Made by a program: the position numbers and the translations under genes
Shown here: piece by piece, positions 1 to 7,911 of the stretch
Layout of the letters: every line of letters begins with the position of its first letter
How positions within the stretch are numbered: position 1 is the stretch's first letter
Source: Agitococcus lubricus
Lineage (GTDB): Bacteria > Pseudomonadota > Gammaproteobacteria > Pseudomonadales > Moraxellaceae
DNA length: 64,000 nucleotides
Direction: 5' to 3'
Assembly: GCF_003051055.1 (NCBI RefSeq)
Contig: NZ_QAON01000005.1
Span: forward strand, 1-64,000
The notes under the pieces: generated by a model
Told to the model about the DNA's origin: nothing
What the model saw: only the letters and a program-made list of their open reading frames with translations
The model's database searches: none

Positions 1-65
1 ATTCAACGCTAGGTTATAAATCACCATTAATATTTGAACGTGATTTTTTAAGACAAGCTGCCTAA
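1..65 (+). CDS. IS3-family transposase OrfB, C-terminal fragment
   Basis: The frame starting at position 3 reads STLGYKSPLIFERDFLRQAA and stops with TAA at 63-65. The motif (H/N)STLGY.SP..FE is a hallmark of the end of the DDE integrase domain of IS3-family OrfB proteins. It would catalyse transposition of the element. Only the last 20 residues are visible because the gene starts before the window. The family assignment rests on this motif alone, and the subgroup cannot be told. Confidence 0.75.
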   Translation, partial: STLGYKSPLIFERDFLRQAA

Positions 66-90
66 ATAACTGTCCTGTTTCTCTTGACCA
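1..90 (+). mobile_element. Right end of an IS3-family insertion sequence (partial)
   Basis: The window opens inside an insertion sequence. A short reading frame at 3-65 encodes the typical C-terminus of IS3-family OrfB transposases. After its stop, a presumed right terminal repeat runs to about position 90 and ends in CA, as expected for the 5'-TG...CA-3' termini of this family. Position 90 is inferred: from about 91 the sequence reads as an open TonB-receptor frame. The left end lies outside the window, so the target duplication cannot be checked. Confidence 0.7.
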
Positions 91-1111
91 TTACAAACTG
101 CCTGACCATCGTGTGAGCATAGGCACAGGTTTTTACTGGGGCGATTTATTCGAGAGCCACGATATCAATAATTATTATTTTGAAGGCGCAATTCCCAAAT
201 TACGGCCAAACTTTAAGGACACCAGCGATACCGCAGACATTTTTCAACCCGAAGCACAACGCACGAGTTTCTTTATTTTTGCACAAGATGAATGGCTGAT
301 TAATCCTAACTGGGAACTGACGTCAGGCTTACGTTATGACCACTACTCCGACTTTGGTGACACAGTCAACCCTAGATTGGCGTTGGTTTGGCATACGCAC
401 TCCACTCTCACAACTAAGTTGCTCTATGGCCGTGCCTTTCGTGCCCCCGCTTTTTTAGAGCTTTATGGCAAAAATAATCCTGTCGCACTTGGTAATCCCA
501 ATCTTTCCCCCGAAGTATTAACGAGTAAAGAGTTGGCTTTTGCATGGCGCCCCTCTAAAAAACTGCATATTGATTGGAATTTTTACCAATTTCATATCCA
601 TGACTATATCGACTTTGTCAACGATGCGGGTCAACAAACCTTTAGCGCACAAAATGTCGGTCGTATTGTCGGTCAGGGTTTTGAAACGGAGTGGCGTTAT
701 CAAGGGTTAAATCAGATACAAATTCTATTTAACTACAGCCACCAAGACACTAAAAATAAAAATACGCATCAGCCTCAAGGAGGGGTGCCTGTTGATAAAT
801 TTTATATCAGAGGGTTGTGGGATATTCCTTTGGGTTGGCAAGTTTCGGGACAATTGACGCGCGAAGGCAAAAGCAAACGCAGTGCAGGCGATGACCGTGA
901 AGCCCTAGCGGCGTACACGACACTTGATGTCAACATTAGGCATGTATGGTCTAACGATTATGAGAGTAGTTTAACGGTGCGTAACGTCTTTGATGCTGAC
1001 ATCAAAGAGGCTAGTCGAGGCCCCAGTCCCAACCAGACTAAAGCCTCTTTGAGTGATGACGTGCCACAGCAAGGCCGAAGCATTAGTGTCAATTTGAAAC
1101 TTAATTGGTAA
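91..1111 (+). pseudogene. TonB-dependent outer-membrane receptor, 5'-truncated by IS insertion
   Basis: The C-terminal part of a TonB-dependent receptor beta-barrel, about 335 residues out of the usual 600-750. Alternating aromatic strands run throughout, including the motif FRAPAFLELYG with NPNLSPE shortly after, typical of siderophore and cobalamin receptors. The protein ends in an aromatic residue (NLKLNW), the usual outer-membrane insertion signal. Signal peptide, TonB box and plug are missing. The frame is open back to position 44, into the IS end, so the GTG at 113 is probably only an internal valine codon and not a true start. The gene was most likely inactivated by the IS. It is convergent with cysQ and overlaps its end by 11 bases. 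The substrate cannot be deduced. Confidence 0.8.
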
Positions 1112-1922
1112 TACAACACGCCAACCAATCTTGGGTTAAAGCCTTTTCACCAATCACAAAAAACTCGCCATTGGTTAAGGTATCACGCGCATTATAGGTC
1201 AAGGGAATCCCCTGAATATCGACAAGTACACCACCCGCTTCTTCTACTAAAATTTGAGCGGCCGCAGTGTCCCACTCCATTGTTGGCCCTAAACGCGGAT
1301 AAAAGTCAGCAGCGCCTTCGGCCACACGACACATTTTGAACGCACTCCCCACTTCTAAAGCCACATAGTCACCAAAACGTGCAGTGACTTTTTCCAACAC
1401 AGCGCCCTCTTTGCCACCTTTATGATTACGGCTTAATAATACCCGCGGGATACTTGCTGCTTCTGAAGTCGAAATAGCTGTTTTTTCACCCTGCTGGTTA
1501 AACACCCATGCGCCACCACCCAAGAAAGCGGCATAGGTCACTCCATACACTGGGGCATGTAATACCCCTAAAATAGGCTTATTATCAACCACTAAGGCGA
1601 TATTGACTGTAAAATCGTTAGTACGTTTAATAAATTCCTTAGTCCCATCCAAAGGGTCAACCAACCATAAAGACTGCCATGTGTGACGTTCTCCCATATC
1701 GCCATTTGATTCCTCTGACAACACAGGAACCATCGGCAACAATTGTCGTAGCGCAGTATCAATAATATGATGTGAAGCCATATCAGCCGCAGTTAAGGGC
1801 GAATTATCAGATTTATTCTGTACTTGCCAACGTTCTGGCTGATTATAAATGGTCAAAATAGCTTCACCTGCTTTCTCGCTAATAGCGACAACAGCAGGTA
1901 ATAACTCGGATAAATTTAACAT
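1101..1922 (-). CDS. cysQ: 3'(2'),5'-bisphosphate nucleotidase CysQ
   Basis: Inositol-monophosphatase-family enzyme of 273 residues that hydrolyses 3'-phosphoadenosine 5'-phosphate to AMP in sulfate assimilation. The metal-binding signature is clear: SPLTAADM, then SEES, then WLVDPLDGTKEFI, and near the C-terminus MEWDTAAAQILVEEAGG. The start at 1922 (MLNLSELL) is preferred because AGGA lies 8 bases upstream; an upstream in-frame start at 1994 would add a non-conserved stretch. The chosen ATG shares the tetramer CATG with the ATG of the divergent yrfG gene. The end overlaps the receptor pseudogene. Confidence 0.9.
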   Translation of the reverse strand: MLNLSELLPAVVAISEKAGEAILTIYNQPERWQVQNKSDNSPLTAADMASHHIIDTALRQLLPMVPVLSEESNGDMGERHTWQSLWLVDPLDGTKEFIKRTNDFTVNIALVVDNKPILGVLHAPVYGVTYAAFLGGGAWVFNQQGEKTAISTSEAASIPRVLLSRNHKGGKEGAVLEKVTARFGDYVALEVGSAFKMCRVAEGAADFYPRLGPTMEWDTAAAQILVEEAGGVLVDIQGIPLTYNARDTLTNGEFFVIGEKALTQDWLACCITN

Positions 1923-2589
1923 GGTCACTTGGTCCTTAATCGATACCGTATTACTGGATATGGACGGTACATTACTCGATTTGCATTTTGACAACCATTT
2001 CTGGCAGCAATTTGTTCCCCAAAAATACGCAGAAAAACACGGACTTTCTGTTGAAGAAAGTCAAAAACAGTTATTTCCACGCTTCAAAGCACAATACGGT
2101 ACACTCAATTGGTATTGTCTAGACTATTGGTCTCAACAATTAGACTTAAATATTGTCGCACTAAAACGTGAGTTACAACATCTTATTCGTATGCGAGTTG
2201 ACGCGCTTCACTTTTTACAAAGTCTGGCGAATAGCAACAAACAGGTTTGGATGGTCACTAATGCACATCCGCACGCCCTTGCCTTAAAATTAGAACGTAC
2301 GGCCATTGCCCCCTATTTTCAGCGTATTATTAGTTCGCATGAATTTGGCAAACCCAAAGAATTTTTACAGTTTTGGCATGAGCTACAACAATATCTTCAT
2401 TTTGACCCACGTCGTACACTGTTTATTGATGACAGCGAAGCCGTTCTAGAGACTGCTCAGCGTTTTGGTATTGAACACATTTTATCTATCAGTCATCCTG
2501 ATAGTTTAGCGCCTGAAAGGACAGGACTTAAATTTCCTGCCATTAATCAATTCGCGGAAATTTTACCGATTGAGGATATGCTCTGTTGA
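1921..2589 (+). CDS. yrfG: HAD-family GMP/IMP nucleotidase YrfG
   Basis: A 222-residue haloacid-dehalogenase phosphatase that closely follows the E. coli YrfG pattern, reported to be a purine (GMP/IMP) 5'-nucleotidase. HAD motif I is VLLDMDGTLLDL with nucleophile and acid aspartates. Motif II is the threonine in MVTNAHPH. Motif III is a lysine in FGKPKE. Motif IV is LFIDDSEAVL. The ATG at 1921 fits the family N-terminus; an earlier in-frame start at 1849 would read back through cysQ. The start codon overlaps that of divergent cysQ, so the promoter of each must lie inside the other gene. hslR, its operon partner in enterobacteria, lies 5 kb away here. Confidence 0.88.
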   Translation: MVTWSLIDTVLLDMDGTLLDLHFDNHFWQQFVPQKYAEKHGLSVEESQKQLFPRFKAQYGTLNWYCLDYWSQQLDLNIVALKRELQHLIRMRVDALHFLQSLANSNKQVWMVTNAHPHALALKLERTAIAPYFQRIISSHEFGKPKEFLQFWHELQQYLHFDPRRTLFIDDSEAVLETAQRFGIEHILSISHPDSLAPERTGLKFPAINQFAEILPIEDMLC

Positions 2590-2785
2590 ACGCGTTGATT
2601 AGCGTTGCGACAGTAGGGTCTGTTGACGTTTTGCGTGTGAGTCGTTCTATTATATTCCGTCATAAATGTGTAATTCCTGATTTATTGTTGGACAAGATGA
2701 GTTGACAGCCGAAGAGTGGCATTGAACAATCTTAAAGTCTATTCTTATTACCAATTATATTTTTGACGATACAAGGTATGCTGTT

Positions 2786-3037
2786 ATGTCTGCTTCTTTG
2801 ATGTTAAATCAATTACCTGACGCTCTCTTTCAACGTTTGCAGGATGCAGCCACACGCAATCAACGCAGCCTTGAAGAGGAAGCCCTAGCTTGTCTACACA
2901 AAGTACTGATGCCGATTGCGACCACAGAAGAGTTAGTTGCACGTAGCCAAGAGTTACGCCAACAATTTGTCTGTGAACAAGACCGTTTAGCCGATGTTAT
3001 TAAACGCTTAGAAGAAGGCAAACCCTGTCTTATCTAA
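2786..3037 (+). CDS. FitA/Arc-like ribbon-helix-helix antitoxin, orphan
   Basis: A small 83-residue protein. Its start (MLNQLPDALFQRLQDAATRNQRSLEEEALACL) fits the ribbon-helix-helix DNA-binding fold of FitA/VapB-type antitoxins: a short beta strand, then two helices with the RSLEEEA turn. The C-terminal half is charged and helical and would bind a toxin. Such antitoxins normally sit directly upstream of a PIN-domain toxin. Here the next 330 bases hold no toxin frame, and the gene upstream is yrfG. It may be a solitary regulator or the remnant of a lost pair. Function is inferred from the fold pattern only. Confidence 0.6.
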   Translation: MSASLMLNQLPDALFQRLQDAATRNQRSLEEEALACLHKVLMPIATTEELVARSQELRQQFVCEQDRLADVIKRLEEGKPCLI

Positions 3038-3367
3038 GTCATCGTGCATCGCCATTCTGACGTGTGGGCTATGCTAGCACGTCACACGTAGTCCTCTCTC
3101 AAACATAGAGTAAAAACTCTAATCACTTCAAATACTTAAAAAATACAAACTGTCGCCATTTCACAAAAAACACTGCAAAACTGTCAGCATCTCTCTAGGC
3201 GCTGTCATCATTTATCAAAGATTTTTAGGTATGATATTGTCATTCGCTCAGCATCAACTGAGTGCTTTTATCTGAGTAGCAAAAAACACAGCTATTTGAT
3301 TTATTTATGCTAATTTCAAATTTAGCACCCTCTAAATAGAAGTTAGTAATTCTGACGGAGTCATCGT
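3038..3367. other. Intergenic region between the orphan antitoxin and the lipoprotein gene
   Basis: No convincing gene is seen on either strand and in particular no toxin frame follows the antitoxin. A small inverted repeat (ACGTGTG ... CACACGT) lies near 3060-3090 and a weak stem (CTCAG ... CTGAG) near 3246-3262, neither with a convincing U-tract. The region probably carries the promoter of the lipoprotein gene, which has a good GGAG ribosome-binding site just before its start at 3368. Confidence 0.4.
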
Positions 3368-4546
3368 ATGTCTTACTTAAAACCTTCCCAAAAACTCTGC
3401 TTAAGTGCGGCTATTGCATCGACATTGATTGCCTGTACCGCCGTACAAGTAAGTCCGACATGGGAGCGTTGGTTTTCTGCGAGTGAACAAGAAGTCCGTT
3501 ATGAATTGATTCATCAAGTCCATTATGATAGCGCAGGGGCGGTACTCAGTGTGGGCAGTTCCTCTTCGACACAATCTAGCCATGATGTCATTGTCGTCGC
3601 GAAGCATGCCACCAATGGCACTTTACTATGGAAAAGCAGCATTGATTTAGACAGTGATGATAAACCTTGGGATAGTGTCATCGGCACTGATGGGAGTATT
3701 TACGTCATCACTGAAACTAGCCTCGTCAAACTTAACAGTGCTGGTAGCGAAGTGTGGCGTCGCTCCTTAGCTCAGCTTCTGGGAGCTAACCCGCTATTAC
3801 GTGATATTGAATTTAATAATAATCGCTTATACCTTGCTGGACGTGATTTATATGTATTTGATATCCATGGCAATCTAAGCAATGCTATCAGTCAAATTGC
3901 TCCCTTATGGGATGTGGTTGTACATAACACAGGCATTTACACCGCAGGGACAGGACAAGTAAAGCGCTATAATAGCAATTTTAATATGGTATGGAGTTAT
4001 GCACTCAATACTGTACAAAATCCACCTGCTGAATTGGCCGTTGCTAATGATGGCAGTGTCTTTGTTGCTACCTATAATAGTAATCCTCAAGATAGCGCCT
4101 ATTTGACACGCCTAAATCCACAAGGCCAACTGGTATGGTCGAAGTTTTTTAACGACCCCGATACGAACTCTTTCCAATTATCGGGTATTCCTAAAGTGAG
4201 GCTAATGGCAAATGGCAATGTTGTCTTTGGCGTATCGCAACACCCCACACGTACACTTTATATTATTGACCCAACAACAGGTGCAATTAAGAACAGTAAT
4301 ACCCAAAAAACGGGTCTCATCAATGAATTAGAGGTAGACAGTAACAATACGATTTATGTGGTTGGTGGAAAAACAGCTCAAAAGTTTGATGCCAATGCAA
4401 CCCTACTCGCTTATAGCACCTTAGGAAGTGATGCCGATATCACGAGTGGCGGACTCGCCTTTACAGCAACTAATATTTATGTAGGTGCAGGGGTATTGAA
4501 GGGTGGCAATATGACGATGTATTTGGCCAATTATAAGAATCAATAA
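3368..4546 (+). CDS. Beta-propeller (PQQ-like repeat) lipoprotein
   Basis: A 392-residue protein with a lipoprotein signal peptide: a basic N-terminus, a hydrophobic core and a lipobox ending LIAC, with the acylated cysteine at residue 23. The mature part consists of repeated blade-like segments with recurring patterns such as GTLLWKSS, GSEVWRRS and GQLVWSKF about 40-60 residues apart, typical of PQQ-like or outer-membrane-assembly-type beta-propellers. It is probably anchored in the inner or outer membrane facing the periplasm. GGAG precedes the ATG. A rho-independent terminator follows within 15 bases, so it appears to be monocistronic. The specific role is unknown. Confidence 0.7.
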   Translation: MSYLKPSQKLCLSAAIASTLIACTAVQVSPTWERWFSASEQEVRYELIHQVHYDSAGAVLSVGSSSSTQSSHDVIVVAKHATNGTLLWKSSIDLDSDDKPWDSVIGTDGSIYVITETSLVKLNSAGSEVWRRSLAQLLGANPLLRDIEFNNNRLYLAGRDLYVFDIHGNLSNAISQIAPLWDVVVHNTGIYTAGTGQVKRYNSNFNMVWSYALNTVQNPPAELAVANDGSVFVATYNSNPQDSAYLTRLNPQGQLVWSKFFNDPDTNSFQLSGIPKVRLMANGNVVFGVSQHPTRTLYIIDPTTGAIKNSNTQKTGLINELEVDSNNTIYVVGGKTAQKFDANATLLAYSTLGSDADITSGGLAFTATNIYVGAGVLKGGNMTMYLANYKNQ

Positions 4547-4555
4547 ACGCAACAA

Positions 4556-4587
4556 AACAAAAGCCCTTTAGTTAAAGGGCTTTTTGT
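4556..4587 (+). terminator. Rho-independent terminator after the beta-propeller lipoprotein
   Basis: A perfect 10-base inverted repeat (AAGCCCTTTA at 4561-4570 and TAAAGGGCTT at 4573-4582) is followed by TTT and a T-rich tract. The A-rich sequence on the left side also makes it plausible as a terminator for the converging START-domain gene on the other strand. Confidence 0.8.
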
Positions 4588-4601
4588 TGACAGTCAGCAG
4601 A

Positions 4602-5267
4602 TTAGTTCAAAACTGGCTCATGAATACCTGTTAAGCGAGCATTTTGAAAACGAGTTTCACCAATCACTCCTTTTAAGGCCAATAAGGTATTATAAGGATG
4701 CTCTTGAATTAACAAATTGACAATCGCCGCAGGCACATAGCCCCCTAATTCGGCATGCCCCGTCATCGTGACTTCGACACTGCCATTGGTCAAAGGTCTA
4801 AACAACCAGCCCCCTTCTACTTTAGGCATACGCTCATAACCGTCACGAATAGGATAATCGTTGACACTGTTACTTTCGATACGAACAAAATGATTTTGGG
4901 GGTCTTGGGTAATTTTGCCCTCAACCACCGCTTCACGGTCTTTGAATGGCCACGGAAAATCGGTTACAACCCGAATGACAAAATTCATTTTATTATTTTC
5001 TAAACTAATGGGTTGTACTTCGAGCGTACGATATAACCAACGGCTGGCAGATTCGGTATCCATAATTAAGGCCACCACACCCGTCAAGGTGCTCTTGACC
5101 GTCGTCACTGCTTTAAAACCATAATAGGGACTATCGGGTAAACGATACGACCATATTTTAATGCCGTTTTTATCTAAAATTAACTTCATATTCATTTGCT
5201 CTGTTGCCATCACCGACTGAGAAAAAAAACTCAACACGACTAGCAGAACGGTTGCAATTGCCTTCAT
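4602..5267 (-). CDS. Periplasmic START/SRPBCC-domain lipid-binding protein
   Basis: A 221-residue protein with a signal peptide (MKAIATVLLVVLSFFSQSVMA) and a single START-like domain. The pattern fits bacterial START-family proteins: KIWSYRLPDSPYYGFKAV, a tryptophan-rich ASRWLYRTLE region, DFPWPFKDREAV, and the C-terminal amphipathic helix PAAIVNLLIQEHPYNTL. Such proteins bind lipids or other hydrophobic ligands; the ligand is unknown here. The start at 5267 is preferred over those further upstream because AGGAG lies 7 bases ahead and the signal peptide begins there. It converges with the lipoprotein gene and shares the terminator between them. Confidence 0.75.
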   Translation of the reverse strand: MKAIATVLLVVLSFFSQSVMATEQMNMKLILDKNGIKIWSYRLPDSPYYGFKAVTTVKSTLTGVVALIMDTESASRWLYRTLEVQPISLENNKMNFVIRVVTDFPWPFKDREAVVEGKITQDPQNHFVRIESNSVNDYPIRDGYERMPKVEGGWLFRPLTNGSVEVTMTGHAELGGYVPAAIVNLLIQEHPYNTLLALKGVIGETRFQNARLTGIHEPVLN

Positions 5268-5666
5268 GAGCATGCTCCTTATTGCACGGTGCAAAGACTA
5301 GCGCACAATATTCAAGCCTACTCTATTCGTCTCAAACACACGGTGTGTGAGCAATAACACCTTCTACTCAAGCCAAGCACAGATTAGCGATTTGCACCTT
5401 ATCATCCACTCAAACCTAGCATTAGATGATTCGCCCAATCATAAAACGACTTCGTGTTTGATGTGTGATATCGCTAATATTGACTTTTATCGCTTAGCAG
5501 AAAAAGCGTAGACAACCCTATTTAGACTTCACGTTACCGAGTAGACAGTGACTTGAATACAACTGTATACATAGTACAAAGTGAGGTCGGTCAAGATAAG
5601 TGACAAATGTCATTAGCACGGACGTACTTATAAAAACAATACCACTCATCTTCACTTAGATGCCGT
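5268..5666. other. Intergenic region upstream of the START-domain gene
   Basis: About 400 bases without a credible gene. It must hold the promoter of the START-protein gene and the 3' end of the two-component operon, both on the minus strand. It contains a perfect small palindrome, TGACAAATGTCA at 5601-5612, and the short inverted repeat CACAC-GGT-GTGTG near 5338. Either could be an operator. No clear terminator with a U-tract is seen after the response-regulator gene. Confidence 0.3.
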
Positions 5667-6254
5667 TCATGCCAGACCTAATTCACGCAAGCGAATGATG
5701 GCTTGCGTGCGATCGCGTACTTCTAATTTTTCTAAAATAATGGATAAATAATTACGCACTGTGCCTGCACTCAACTGCAAGGCATTAGCAATTTCTTTAT
5801 TTTGCTTACCTGCACATAACTCTCTAATAATTGCCAACTCTCGACGATTAAACACCGTATGGGCGGCCGCTTTAGGATTATTGATAATTTCACCTTTCGC
5901 CACAGCGCGAATGGCTGCCGTCAATTGGCTGTGACCAATATCTTTTAATAAGCACGCCTGCGCACCTAATTGCCGACCTTGAGCCATGGTAATCGGTTCA
6001 TCAAACGTGGTCAGTAAAATGACAGGCGTATGATTTTGCTCTGAACGCAATTGGCGTAAGGTATCTAAACCATTGCGTTTGGGCATTCTAATATCGAGCA
6101 AAATCACATCAGGTTTTAATTCTGCTACCTTACTTAGACAATCATCGCCATCTACAGCTTGGCCAATGACGCTTAAATCATCTTCAAAGCCTAATAAGGC
6201 AACAATACCATGCCTCACTAACTCTTGGTCATCAACGACTAATAAGCGAATCAT
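5667..6254 (-). CDS. NarL/FixJ-family response regulator (DesR-like)
   Basis: A 195-residue response regulator: an N-terminal receiver domain with acidic pair D8-D9, phosphoacceptor D54 in LLDIRMP, conserved T in LLTTFDEP and K in CLLKDIG, then a LuxR-type helix-turn-helix (FNRRELAIIRELCAGKQNKEIANALQLSAGTVRNYLSIILEKL). The start at 6254 is chosen because its ATG overlaps the TGA of the upstream kinase gene as ATGA, which implies translational coupling. It is the cognate regulator of the HisKA_3 kinase encoded upstream. The overall pattern resembles membrane-fluidity regulator DesR, but no desaturase gene is nearby and the regulon is unknown. Confidence 0.88.
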   Translation of the reverse strand: MIRLLVVDDQELVRHGIVALLGFEDDLSVIGQAVDGDDCLSKVAELKPDVILLDIRMPKRNGLDTLRQLRSEQNHTPVILLTTFDEPITMAQGRQLGAQACLLKDIGHSQLTAAIRAVAKGEIINNPKAAAHTVFNRRELAIIRELCAGKQNKEIANALQLSAGTVRNYLSIILEKLEVRDRTQAIIRLRELGLA

Positions 6255-7414
6255 GATAAACAATCCTCTGGAAATTGCACAGCCAACATAAAGCCCTCAT
6301 GGGTGGCACACGTTTGCAACGCCCCACCTAATTCACCAATGCGTTCACCCAAGCCACGCAAACCATTACCCGAACTAAACTCCGCGTTTTTACGTAAGCG
6401 GCCATTATCTTTTACCATGAGACGTAAGCCTTCAGGCTCTCGTACCAAACGAATCCATAACCGACACGCATCACTGTGTTTTAGGCTATTTGTAATCGCC
6501 TCTTGGACAACACGCAATAAACAGGTTGCCAGTTGTTCATCTAACATCGCCAAATCGGCATCAATATCGACATCAAACTCTAAAAAAGGAATACTCGACA
6601 GCATCGATTCCAATAACTCACTAAAACTGGCTTGGTCGGCACGTAATTGTTGTACAGTGGTGCGTACGTCTTTGAATAGTTCTTTCGCTAAGTCTTGTAC
6701 TTGGACTAACTCGGGGAGCGCTTGCTCTGGCAGTTTACGTTCTAAAATTTGTAATTGTATATTCAGCGCGACTAAATGATGCCCCATTTGGTCATGCAAG
6801 TCACGCGCAATTCGGGTGCGTTCGTTGCGTGCGACGGCATCATTTAAGAGTTGTTGCGTAGCGCGTAATTGCGCATGCGCGGTTGCGGTTTCTAAATGCG
6901 CTTGCCATTCCGCCAAATTACAGTAGGACATATACCATAAGGCACTTTGCGCCAGTAGCAAATATAAGGTAAACACAATGACGGGTAAGGTATGCTGCAA
7001 TAAGGCAATCACCAACGATGTGATAATAAAAATACCGTTAGCAATCCATGGCGAAAATCGGTTGAGTAAAGGTGAAAAATTAAACAGTAAGAAGCCTAAG
7101 AAAAAACTCTCGATAGCAGGTAGCACCATATGATGTGCCAACATAAATGCACTGCCATAGCCTATGATAATACATAGCCATAAAAAACTATCCCTATTAT
7201 CCATTTGCCAACGGCGTGTGGTGATAATTAGCCACAATAACCGTAACAAAGCCAATAATGCGGCAATCCCATTAAGCGCAATTAAAACAAAATAAAAAAC
7301 CACGCCTTGCGCCATGGCCGCTTGACTCAGTTGCCAAACTGCGAGCAACCACGCCAAAACACCAAACATAATAATTAACGGCTGTCGACGTAAAAAAGGA
7401 ATCGCTTCATGCAT
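6251..7414 (-). CDS. DesK-like sensor histidine kinase (HisKA_3 family)
   Basis: A 387-residue membrane kinase. The first ~160 residues contain about five or six hydrophobic helices with almost no periplasmic loops, which suggests that the membrane segments themselves sense the signal. The dimerisation and phosphoacceptor helix follows, with RTRIARDLHDQMGHHL placing the histidine at residue 207. The ATP-binding domain (RVVQEAITNSLKHSDA, VKDNGRL, NGLRGLGERIGELGG) completes it. This layout matches DesK-type thermosensors and related NarX/LiaS-like kinases. It forms an operon with the regulator by a 4-base overlap and is divergent from hslR, with about 90 bases between. Confidence 0.87.
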   Translation of the reverse strand: MHEAIPFLRRQPLIIMFGVLAWLLAVWQLSQAAMAQGVVFYFVLIALNGIAALLALLRLLWLIITTRRWQMDNRDSFLWLCIIIGYGSAFMLAHHMVLPAIESFFLGFLLFNFSPLLNRFSPWIANGIFIITSLVIALLQHTLPVIVFTLYLLLAQSALWYMSYCNLAEWQAHLETATAHAQLRATQQLLNDAVARNERTRIARDLHDQMGHHLVALNIQLQILERKLPEQALPELVQVQDLAKELFKDVRTTVQQLRADQASFSELLESMLSSIPFLEFDVDIDADLAMLDEQLATCLLRVVQEAITNSLKHSDACRLWIRLVREPEGLRLMVKDNGRLRKNAEFSSGNGLRGLGERIGELGGALQTCATHEGFMLAVQFPEDCLS

Positions 7415-7506
7415 GACTTGTCTCGGCTAAGGCGTTATATTATTTTCAACAGGTTTATAGCAGATTCGTTTCTTCCTTGCTATGTTAAACGGAGCGTCGA
7501 GATACA

Positions 7507-7911
7507 ATGACAGAAGACAATGAACAACAGGTCGTGCGCATGGATAAATGGCTATGGGCTGCCCGCTTTTTCAAAACACGGACCTTGGCAAAAGATGCGA
7601 TTGAAGGAGGTAAAGTCCATTGTAACGGTCAACGTGTCAAGGTCAGTAAAGAAGTAAAAACGGGTATGGAGTTACGCATACGGCAAGGATTTGATGAAAA
7701 AACGGTGATTGTCACGGCCTTAAATGATGTCCGTCGGGGTGCCAACGAAGCTCAATTATTATACCAAGAGACCGCCGATAGCATTGCACGTCGTGAAGAA
7801 CACGCATTGCAACGTAAAGCGGCCAACTTGGCATATCCAGACCACCGCCCCAATAAAAAAGAACGCCGACAAATACACCGTTTTCAGGACTCTTGGCAAG
7901 AAGACGCTTAA
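7507..7911 (+). CDS. hslR: Ribosome-associated heat shock protein Hsp15
   Basis: A 134-residue S4-domain RNA-binding protein, matching E. coli Hsp15 in length and layout. The start VVRMDKWLWAARFFKTRTLAKDAIEGGKVHCNGQ region is the S4 fold, and the basic tail (RPNKKERRQIHRF) is characteristic. Hsp15 binds free 50S subunits carrying a nascent chain and helps recycle them after heat stress. The start fits the family. Its last 4 bases overlap the 3' end of the convergent hydrolase gene at 7908. Confidence 0.9.
   Translation: MTEDNEQQVVRMDKWLWAARFFKTRTLAKDAIEGGKVHCNGQRVKVSKEVKTGMELRIRQGFDEKTVIVTALNDVRRGANEAQLLYQETADSIARREEHALQRKAANLAYPDHRPNKKERRQIHRFQDSWQEDA

Noticed and set aside
113-1111. A complete 332-residue gene starting at GTG 113
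   Set aside because: The frame is open back to position 44 with receptor-like sequence from about 91, and the barrel lacks signal peptide and plug. It is the tail of an interrupted receptor, not an intact gene.
2610-2760. IS-end-like sequence (GGTCTGTTGACGTTTTGC) and a short frame ending LTAEEWH, possibly a transposase remnant
   Set aside because: I found no inverted partner, no longer transposase frame and could not assign it to a family by eye.
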